A stretch of 7,043 bases of DNA, taken from assembly GCA_004347955.1 (NCBI GenBank), contig QNVH01000028.1:2033-9075 (forward strand). Direction: 5' to 3'. Origin of the DNA: Thermoproteota archaeon (GTDB lineage: Archaea; Thermoproteota; Methanomethylicia; Methanomethylicales; Methanomethylicaceae). How positions within the stretch are numbered: position 1 is the stretch's first letter; each line of letters starts with the position of its first letter. The position numbers and the translations under genes are program-made. Below the pieces are notes generated by a model. That model was not told where the DNA came from and searched no databases. It saw nothing but the letters and a program-made list of their open reading frames with translations. Below are positions 1-5,092 of this stretch, piece by piece.

Positions 1-195
1 GGCGCCGTAGGTCCAATTTCCTATTTTCTTCTCAAAGGACTCCAGATAGACATCCTCAAAATTACAGTAGAAGGCAATGACGAGGAGAGTATCAGGGCAT
101 CGATCCGGGAGATCTACTCGAAGTACGGTCCTTACGAGGTCTTCAGGGGAAAAGAGAGCGCCTTGGCGAGGAGCATCTTGTCTGAGCTTAAATAA
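1..195 (+). CDS. Unrecognised protein, C-terminal fragment
   Basis: An open frame runs in from the left edge and ends at TAA 193-195, giving 64 residues of a protein whose start lies outside the window. The visible part starts with GAVGPISYFLLKGL and ends SILSELK. A short hydrophobic stretch (about residues 5-20) is followed by a charged segment that looks like alternating strand and helix (ITVEGNDEESIRASIREIY). I do not recognise the family, and the fragment is too short to assign one. Codon use (AGG for Arg, ATC/ATA for Ile, GAG for Glu) matches the neighbouring genes, and no competing long frame is seen on the other strand. The gene is separated from the next one by an 80-base region holding that gene's promoter and operators, so it is probably a different transcription unit. 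That it is coding is fairly safe; its function is unknown. Confidence 0.6.
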   Translation, partial: GAVGPISYFLLKGLQIDILKITVEGNDEESIRASIREIYSKYGPYEVFRGKESALARSILSELK

Positions 196-217
196 TTTGC
201 ACCCTATGTTCCAATAA

Positions 218-270
218 TTTTCGATTCACCGAAATCTTTATATTTTTCGGTCACCCGAAAATATCGGGTG
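218..270 (+). promoter_or_regulatory. TATA-box promoter with overlapping operator palindromes (metal-regulator type)
   Basis: The TATA box TTTATATTT lies at 237-245, with a purine-rich BRE-like CGAAATC just upstream (230-236). A start of transcription is expected about 25 bases downstream, near 265-268, leaving only a very short leader before TTG 276. Three inverted repeats are visible: TTTCG-6-CGAAA (219-234); TTTTCGG-4-CCGAAAA (244-261, perfect 7-base arms); and CACCCGA-5-TCGGGTG (252-270, perfect 7-base arms). The first two are also direct repeats of one another: TTTTCGATTCACCGAAAT (218-235) and TTTTCGGTCACCCGAAAAT (244-262). They therefore flank and partly cover the TATA/BRE. Inference: this is a repressor operator, most simply bound by the DtxR-family product encoded directly downstream (autoregulation), controlling the whole dtxR-feoA-feoB unit. 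The binding protein is not shown by the sequence itself. Confidence 0.7.
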
Positions 271-275
271 CGATT

Positions 276-698
276 TTGTCAAAGGGGGAGCACAAGAATC
301 CTGACGATTACCTCGAACTCATCTACGTGATCTCAGAGGAGGGTCATAAAAGGACAGTTCGCACAAAGGATATCTCGGAACGCCTTGGCGTCTACCCCTC
401 CACAGTGACAGAGATGATTCAGAAGCTCGCCGAGAGGGGGCTGGTCATATGGATGAGTTATGGGGGCGTGAGGCTCACAGAGGAGGGGAGGAAATATGCG
501 AGGGCAATCCTCAAGAGGCACCGGATTCTGGAGTGCTTCTTCTTTCAGTACCTTGGGCTGGACCCGTCGAAAGTTCAAAGCGAAGTCTGTGGAATAGAAC
601 ACCACCTGAGTGGCGAGATCCTTGAGCGACTTTACGAAAAACTCGGGAGACCAAAACTATGCCCCCATGGAAAGCCGATACCGACCACGGAGGGATGA
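276..698 (+). CDS. DtxR/MntR-family metal-dependent transcriptional repressor
   Basis: The 140-residue protein has the two-domain layout of short DtxR/MntR regulators. An N-terminal winged helix-turn-helix (about 9-72; recognition helix near YPSTVTEMIQKL, wing before VRLTEEG) is followed by a metal-binding dimerisation domain (73-140) with the signatures RHRILE, CGIEHHLS and CPHGKPIP. By alignment to known members, the metal ligands are D11, E14, H82, C105, E108 and H109. D11 resembles MntR (Asp8) and C105 resembles DtxR/IdeR (Cys102), so the metal (Fe or Mn) cannot be called from the site. It lacks the C-terminal SH3-like domain, as MntR does. The start is TTG 276 with GGGTG (266-270) five bases upstream; the next in-frame Met is inside the recognition helix, so no later start is credible. 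It is the first gene of the feo operon and probably represses its own promoter and iron uptake when metal is plentiful. Confidence 0.93.
   Translation: MSKGEHKNPDDYLELIYVISEEGHKRTVRTKDISERLGVYPSTVTEMIQKLAERGLVIWMSYGGVRLTEEGRKYARAILKRHRILECFFFQYLGLDPSKVQSEVCGIEHHLSGEILERLYEKLGRPKLCPHGKPIPTTEG
689..694 (+). promoter_or_regulatory. Shine-Dalgarno site that decides the start of the DtxR-FeoA gene
   Basis: GGAGGG lies inside the last codons of the upstream dtxR-like gene and sits 8 bases before TTG 703. An in-frame ATG at 667 has no such site within 5-12 bases (the nearest, GGGAG at 645-649, ends 17 bases upstream). This favours TTG 703 and a 4-base gap between the genes. Confidence 0.6.
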
Positions 699-702
699 CC
701 AG

Positions 703-1275
703 TTGTTGGAGGAGCTGCTGGAGGCTTTTTGTAAACTGAAATCAAAACTGGGCGTAGTCACAAGGGAGGACGTGAAAAAATCGGGCTTTCAGGAAGAGGA
801 CATAGACTCTGCGATCACCGGCGGCTTTATGCAGGAGGAGGGCGGGCAGTTAAAGATCACTGATAGGGGAGAGTCCCTCCTCTTGAACCACAGAGAGCGT
901 TTTCTTCACGACTCAATCCTACACCACGGCGAGGAGAAGGCTCAGCTCGACTCCATTGACCACTGGATCTCCTGCCACAAGATTGACAGGTCCTGCATTG
1001 CTGACTTCTACAGCCGCCTCAAGGCGATACCCTACCACGTGGAGGAGCTCATACCCCTCATCGAGTTGCCGGAGGGCAGGGAAGCAGAAGTGGTCTTCTT
1101 GGTGGGCGGGAGAGGTCTAATATCGCGCCTTTGCAGCCTTGGCATAACCCCAGGTACCGTATTGAAGGTCTTGAGGAGAGCTCCCGTGGGGGGCCCCTTA
1201 GAGCTAGCGGTCAGGTCTACGAAGGTTGCCATCGGGAGAGGGGTTGCCTCGAAGGTATTGGTCAAGCCCCTGTGA
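703..1275 (+). CDS. DtxR-like winged-helix protein with C-terminal FeoA domain
   Basis: The 190-residue protein (from TTG 703) has three parts. Residues 1-58 form a diverged winged helix ending in the wing-like LKITDRGE. Residues 60-110 are rich in His/Cys/Asp and recall the DtxR dimerisation domain: NHRERFL aligns with the RHRILEC segment of the upstream regulator, and DSIDHWIS with CGIEHHLS, placing H63, D83, D86 and H87 at metal-ligand positions. Residues 116-190 are a FeoA/SH3-like domain (LPEGREAEV, GGRGLISRLCSLGITPG, GGPLELAVRSTKVAIGRGVASKVLV). FeoA is the small cytosolic partner of FeoB. The gene sits between a DtxR regulator and feoB with gaps of 4 and 10 bases, so it may be both sensor and FeoB accessory, or a regulator only. 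Start: TTG 703 has a strong SD; ATG 667 would add 12 residues and overlap the previous gene by 32 bases. Family call is firm for FeoA, good for the DtxR-like part. Confidence 0.85.
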   Translation: MLEELLEAFCKLKSKLGVVTREDVKKSGFQEEDIDSAITGGFMQEEGGQLKITDRGESLLLNHRERFLHDSILHHGEEKAQLDSIDHWISCHKIDRSCIADFYSRLKAIPYHVEELIPLIELPEGREAEVVFLVGGRGLISRLCSLGITPGTVLKVLRRAPVGGPLELAVRSTKVAIGRGVASKVLVKPL

Positions 1276-1285
1276 GGGGGTAGAA

Positions 1286-3226
1286 ATGGGGGACAAGGTT
1301 AAGAAAGTGGATATAATAGTGGCGCTAGTGGGCAACCCCAATGTCGGGAAAAGTTCCATATTCAACAGCCTGACAGGTCTAAACCAGTCGGTCGGCAACT
1401 GGCCTGGAAAGACTGTTGAAGTAGCCGAGGGGACGCTGGTATACAAGGGCGTGAAGATCAAAGTTGTGGACCTCCCGGGGACCTACTCCCTGACATCGTT
1501 CTCCGAGGAGGAGGTCGTAACTAGGGACTACGTCCTCTCTGGCGAGGCCGACGTGATAATAAATGTAATTGACGCAACTGCACTCGAGAGGAACCTGTTT
1601 CTCACCCTCCAGCTCCTCGAGATGAATGCGCCCCTCATTGTCGCTTTGAATATGATCGACGAGGCGACAAAGAAGGGTATTGAGGTTCGAGTTGATAAGC
1701 TCTCGCAGCTCTTAGGCGTTCCAGTGGTTCCGGTAGTTGCAACTTCAGGTCTCGGCCTCACAGAACTGATGGAGGCTGTCTTGGCTAGACCTGCCAAGAG
1801 CCGCAGACTCGCCTATGGCAAAGAGGTGGAGGCGTACATCTCTGAAGTCTCCAGCCAGATTCACAAGGGCGAGTCATCCTATCCCTTGGACTGGATATCG
1901 ATTAAGGTTCTAGAAGGCGACCCCATAATCACGTCCAGGTTTGTAAAAGACAAGCAAATCTTTGAAAAGATCAACTCAATAATGAGGACCATGGAGGATC
2001 TCCACGGAGAGCCGCCCGCCGTCATCATCTCGTCCGAGAGGTATTCCCTCTCACACCGCATCGCTAAAGAGGTCACAGTATCCCATGCAAAGCCCGCAGT
2101 GACCTTAGAGGAACGGGTTGACGGGATCTTGTCGCACAAAGTTGTTGGTTACCTGATCCTTATGATGGTCCTATCTGGGGTCTTCCTCGTGATCTTCTCC
2201 ATCGGCAGCTCCCTCTCCACTTACATAGACGAGCTGTTCGTATTTGTTATCGAGAGCCTACGCCCATACCTCCAAGCATTGGACCCAATGTTGTCCTCCA
2301 TACTCTTGGACGGCATAATATTCGGCTTGGGCGCCGCGACGTCAATTGCTCTTCCTTATGTCGCACTGTTCTACCTCCTTCTATCAATATTGGAGGACAC
2401 AGGCTACCTCCCAAGGGCCGCATTTCTGCTGGACTCACTCATGCATAAGATAGGGCTCCATGGCAAGGCATTCATCCCCATGCTCCTCGGATACGGGTGC
2501 AGCGTGCCTGCGTGCATCGGATGCAGAATAATGGAGACCAAAAGGGAGCGCCTCCTCCTTGGAGCACTAGTCGTACTGATTCCATGTTCCGCGAGGACTG
2601 TGATAATTCTTGGCGTGGCAGGATCTTATCTGGGTCCTTTTGTGGCTTTGTCGATATACGCATTCGATCTCCTCATAGTCTTCTCCATAGGCAGGCTGTT
2701 GTTCAAAGTCCTTCCCGAGGAACCCGTAGGCCTAATCATGGAGATGCCACCGCTCAGGGTGTTTCAGATCAGCACAGTTCTCAAGAAGACCTGGGTCAAG
2801 ACCAAGGACTTTGTCTACATCGCTCTCCCTTTAATAGTCCTCGGGTCCTTTGTGGTCTCCTTGGCCTCATCCCTCAAATTGGTTGATTTGATAGTCAATG
2901 GGCTGTCACCAATTACCCTCGGGTTAATGGGCTTGCCCGTTGCCACAGGGATCGCGTTCATATTTGGTTTCCTCAGAAAGGAGTTGGCCCTAGTAATGCT
3001 GGCCACCTACGTTGGCACAACAGACTTCTCCACCTTCATGACGCCTGCCCAGATGGTGATCTTCACCCTCATGATGGTCCTTTACATACCATGTGTAGCG
3101 ACCCTCTCGGCACTCATCAAAGAGTACGGAATAAAGAATGCGGCTGCAATAACCATGATGGACATAGCCCTGGCACTTTTCATTGGCAGTGCTGGAATCA
3201 GGATACTTACGGCTTTAGGGCTCTAA
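1286..3226 (+). CDS. feoB: FeoB, GTPase-coupled ferrous iron transporter
   Basis: The 646-residue integral membrane protein takes up Fe(II). The N-terminal G domain is complete: G1 GNPNVGKS (16-23), G2 region NWPGKTVE (38-45), G3 DLPG (62-65), G4 NMID (122-125) and G5 near VATSG (151-155). A helical regulatory segment (about 165-275) links it to the membrane part. That part carries the two Gate modules and FeoB-specific signatures: GYGCSVPA (402-409), IPCSAR (432-437), GFLRKELA late in the chain and YIPCVATL near residue 603. The conserved pore cysteines are C405, C434 and C603; C410 and C413 are additional. There is no cysteine-rich C-terminal tail, so it is shorter than the E. coli protein. 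The start is ATG 1286 behind GAGGGGG (1274-1280, 5-base spacer), which overlaps the upstream stop; a longer open frame reaching into the FeoA gene lacks support. It is the last gene of the metal-regulated operon, and its end overlaps the convergent HIT gene by 20 bases. Confidence 0.97.
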   Translation: MGDKVKKVDIIVALVGNPNVGKSSIFNSLTGLNQSVGNWPGKTVEVAEGTLVYKGVKIKVVDLPGTYSLTSFSEEEVVTRDYVLSGEADVIINVIDATALERNLFLTLQLLEMNAPLIVALNMIDEATKKGIEVRVDKLSQLLGVPVVPVVATSGLGLTELMEAVLARPAKSRRLAYGKEVEAYISEVSSQIHKGESSYPLDWISIKVLEGDPIITSRFVKDKQIFEKINSIMRTMEDLHGEPPAVIISSERYSLSHRIAKEVTVSHAKPAVTLEERVDGILSHKVVGYLILMMVLSGVFLVIFSIGSSLSTYIDELFVFVIESLRPYLQALDPMLSSILLDGIIFGLGAATSIALPYVALFYLLLSILEDTGYLPRAAFLLDSLMHKIGLHGKAFIPMLLGYGCSVPACIGCRIMETKRERLLLGALVVLIPCSARTVIILGVAGSYLGPFVALSIYAFDLLIVFSIGRLLFKVLPEEPVGLIMEMPPLRVFQISTVLKKTWVKTKDFVYIALPLIVLGSFVVSLASSLKLVDLIVNGLSPITLGLMGLPVATGIAFIFGFLRKELALVMLATYVGTTDFSTFMTPAQMVIFTLMMVLYIPCVATLSALIKEYGIKNAAAITMMDIALALFIGSAGIRILTALGL

Positions 3227-3692
3227 TACCTTCTCTCAATTTCCTGTAGGTTTCCTGTAGGTGTTCTGGTATTACCTTGGTGTCGGACAGAACTGGCATG
3301 AAGTTTGTGTCCCCATTCCACCTGGGCACCACGTGCAAGTGAATGTGGTCGTACCCTGCCCCTGCCGCCCTGCCAACATTGAACCCTATATTGAACCCCT
3401 CCGGTGACATGGTTCTCTTCAGAACATTTATGCTGTCCCTTAGAAGCTCCAGTGTCTCTCTCCACTCCTCTTCGGTGAGCTCATCGATATCTTTGATGTG
3501 CCTGTATGGCGCTATCATCAAATGACCTGCGTTGTATGGGTACCTGTTCAAGATCCCGAAGACGCTTCTCCTCCTCTCAAAGATTAAATTCTTCTGATCA
3601 TCATTCTCCTTGGACTTCTCACAAAATATGCAAGTGTCCTTCTTCTCCTCTATTATGAATGCCAGCCTCCATGGTGCCCAAAGATTCTTCAA
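3207..3692 (-). CDS. HIT-family nucleotide hydrolase/phosphorylase (Ap4A-type)
   Basis: The 161-residue cytosolic protein has the full histidine-triad signature HIHLHVV (H116, H118, H120). Upstream are the N-terminal LWAPWR and CIFC (C21, C24) segments typical of the zinc-containing branch that includes diadenosine polyphosphate phosphorylases/hydrolases. GHLMIAPYRHI (56-66), NIGFNVGRAAGAG (101-113) and VPRWNGDTNFMPVL (122-135) all follow the family pattern. The family cleaves nucleoside phosphate anhydrides or phosphoramidates through a nucleotidyl-histidine intermediate; the exact substrate cannot be read from the sequence. The start is TTG 3692-3690, with GAGGGGG (3705-3699) six bases upstream overlapping the TGA of the previous gene. 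It is the last gene of the five-gene minus-strand block, 11 bases after the LAGLIDADG-like gene. Its 3' end runs 20 bases into feoB on the opposite strand, and neither gene is followed by a clear oligo-T terminator. Confidence 0.93.
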   Translation of the reverse strand: MKNLWAPWRLAFIIEEKKDTCIFCEKSKENDDQKNLIFERRRSVFGILNRYPYNAGHLMIAPYRHIKDIDELTEEEWRETLELLRDSINVLKRTMSPEGFNIGFNVGRAAGAGYDHIHLHVVPRWNGDTNFMPVLSDTKVIPEHLQETYRKLREGIRALKP

Positions 3693-3703
3693 CTCCGTCC
3701 CCC

Positions 3704-4702
3704 TCAGCCGAGCATAAGCCTGTTCAAGTAAATCTTTAACTCCTCGTCAGTGGCAAGCTCCCTTATCTTCTCTATGGCCTCCTCTTTTGAGGAGAATTTC
3801 CGACTAGCAGCCCGCACCGCAGCAGCAAGTAAAGAGTTCTTCTCCATCCCGGCGAACTCTCCCCTCTTAACGGCGGTCCCCTCCAGAAATCCTCCTTGGT
3901 TGCCGAACCTCTTCAGTGTCATTAAATCAGAAGTTGCAAGGTAGCCTCTGCCATCGTACCTCTTGTCTTGGTACACACTAAACCTCAAACCAACCTCGGA
4001 CATCAGCTTTGAACAGTCCAACAACGTGTTGCTGGGTAGGACTGAGCCGATACCGAGCCTTGGATAAGCCCTCACACCGCAAGTTGTATTCACGAAGGAG
4101 CATGAGATCCAGCCACCTGTAGACATTAAAACCCTTGATGCCTCGACCTTCACATCTATCCCACCCTCGAGAATGAATGAAAGAGAAGGCTCCCCTCCAC
4201 GACGAGTCTCGAACTCCGGAGAGGCCTCTCTGAGTTCTCTGACGGCCTCTCTGCTGTAGAGCTGAGTGACGTAGCTACCCCGCACGCCCGTGGTCCCAGG
4301 TCTTGCATTGTAGAGAACATATGCAAGGTCTGCAAAGATTGTGTGAAGTACCAGATCCTTTCCATAGAACCTTATGCAATATTTCTTACCTCCAGAGTAA
4401 ACCGACCCCCCGGACACAACCATGCCAAAGAAGAGCCTCTTTAAGTCTACCGTCGAAAAACCCCTCCTCACCAAATCCTTAACGTAGGGGCTTGCCAGTC
4501 CAGTCATCCCTGCTAGTATAAAGATATAGTTCACAGGGATCAGCGCCAGCAATGGGGGTTGAACGATCAACACTCCCTCCGGTCCGCATAATCCCTGTAA
4601 TTCGCTGTAGTTTGCAATCTTAAACAGAGTGTAGAGGATATTTGCTGAGGCACCAACTACCAGCGCAGCACTAATGGCGTTAAGGCAATCACGGGAGCGC
4701 AA
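3704..4702 (-). CDS. Membrane-anchored LAGLIDADG-type protein, probably catalytically dead
   Basis: The 332-residue protein starts with two hydrophobic helices (about 8-28 and 50-72) joined by a loop. The flanking positive residues (MRSR and KDLVRR) predict a hairpin with both ends inside the cell. Residues 85-300 then resemble a two-repeat LAGLIDADG homing endonuclease of the archaeal type. Repeat 1 has the helix RLFFGMVVSGGSV (89-101) followed by KKYCIRFYGKDLVLHTIF and GSYVTQLYS; repeat 2 has ASRVLMSTGGWIS (188-200), PRLGIGSVLP, LMSEVGLRF and GGFLEGTAVKRGEFAGMEKN (270-289). At the LAGLIDADG catalytic Asp position, both repeats carry Gly (G98 and G196), so DNA cleavage is unlikely. The start is TTG 4702-4700 with GGAG (4713-4710) seven bases upstream, which supports the hydrophobic N-terminus as part of the protein. 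It lies mid-operon, 12 bases after the JAMM gene. Gene and topology are well supported; the LAGLIDADG kinship is my reading of motifs and needs a profile search. The role is unknown. Confidence 0.8.
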   Translation of the reverse strand: MRSRDCLNAISAALVVGASANILYTLFKIANYSELQGLCGPEGVLIVQPPLLALIPVNYIFILAGMTGLASPYVKDLVRRGFSTVDLKRLFFGMVVSGGSVYSGGKKYCIRFYGKDLVLHTIFADLAYVLYNARPGTTGVRGSYVTQLYSREAVRELREASPEFETRRGGEPSLSFILEGGIDVKVEASRVLMSTGGWISCSFVNTTCGVRAYPRLGIGSVLPSNTLLDCSKLMSEVGLRFSVYQDKRYDGRGYLATSDLMTLKRFGNQGGFLEGTAVKRGEFAGMEKNSLLAAAVRAASRKFSSKEEAIEKIRELATDEELKIYLNRLMLG

Positions 4703-4714
4703 ATGTTATCTCCG

Positions 4715-5092
4715 TTACTTAATCTCGTAAGGTACCTTTTGTGCTTTACTGTTGTAGACGCCCATGCTCCACTCGTCGTAGGGATACGCCGCGATTATCA
4801 TGAGCTTTCCGTAAAAGTTGTTGAGATCTTCTGTGGACGGGGCATTGCTTCCGCTTGGGTGAGAATGTGCTATTCCAATGATGCTCAGGTCGAACGGTAA
4901 CATGTGCGTGGGGAACCCCGAGAATCCAAGACCATATGTTGAGAAAGGAGGTATGAGAAATTCCGTAACCTCGGCAGAATTCCCTCTGACCTTCCCCCTG
5001 ATCAACATTATGTTCTCCTTAGGATGCACGTCCTTGCAAATCTCAAGGAATAGAGAGAGCGCCTCTCTGAAAATGACAACCCTTTCGATCAG
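4715..5092 (-). CDS. JAMM/MPN-type zinc metalloprotease, CTG start
   Basis: The 125-residue protein matches the short archaeal JAMM (AfJAMM-like) fold over its whole length. Helix 1 is IFREALSLFLEICKDV, followed by HPKEN with the general-base Glu E26. HSHPSG (H76, H78) and PSTEDL (S86, D89) complete the JAMM motif, and IIAAYPYDEWSMGVY provides the last strands. The family cleaves isopeptide bonds to ubiquitin-like proteins; archaeal relatives include desampylase of Haloferax. Start: the first in-frame GTG (5029) would begin immediately before HPKEN and remove helix 1. Upstream of it there is no ATG, GTG or TTG before the in-frame stop at 5144-5146. CTG 5092-5090 overlaps the symporter stop as CTGA and has GGAGG (5106-5102) nine bases upstream, so I take it as the start. 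The gene is translationally coupled to the symporter and followed 12 bases later by the LAGLIDADG-like gene. Function call firm, start moderately so. Confidence 0.9.
   Translation of the reverse strand: MIERVVIFREALSLFLEICKDVHPKENIMLIRGKVRGNSAEVTEFLIPPFSTYGLGFSGFPTHMLPFDLSIIGIAHSHPSGSNAPSTEDLNNFYGKLMIIAAYPYDEWSMGVYNSKAQKVPYEIK

Noticed and set aside
244..270. Palindromes considered as an RNA hairpin or riboswitch in the leader
   Set aside because: The TATA position puts the transcription start near 265-268, so most of the symmetry is upstream of the transcript; DNA operators explain it better.
1226..1285. Possible earlier start for FeoB at 1226, inside the FeoA domain coding region
   Set aside because: The extra 20 residues do not look like FeoB, and ATG 1286 has GAGGGGG five bases upstream and places the G1 motif at the usual distance from the N-terminus.
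3240..3261. Perfect tandem 11-base repeat, TTTCCTGTAGG twice
   Set aside because: It lies in the HIT coding region and encodes the family-typical LQETYRKL segment. An 11-base unit shifts frame between copies, so it is most likely coincidence of coding.
3704..4702. Intein or group I intron as the source of the LAGLIDADG-like domain
   Set aside because: There are no splice-block motifs or interrupted host gene. The frame has its own SD and start and sits between complete genes.
5027..5029. GTG 5029 as the JAMM start
   Set aside because: It begins just before HPKEN and removes the first helix that homologues have. It also has no well-spaced SD and leaves a 59-base gap in an otherwise tightly packed operon.
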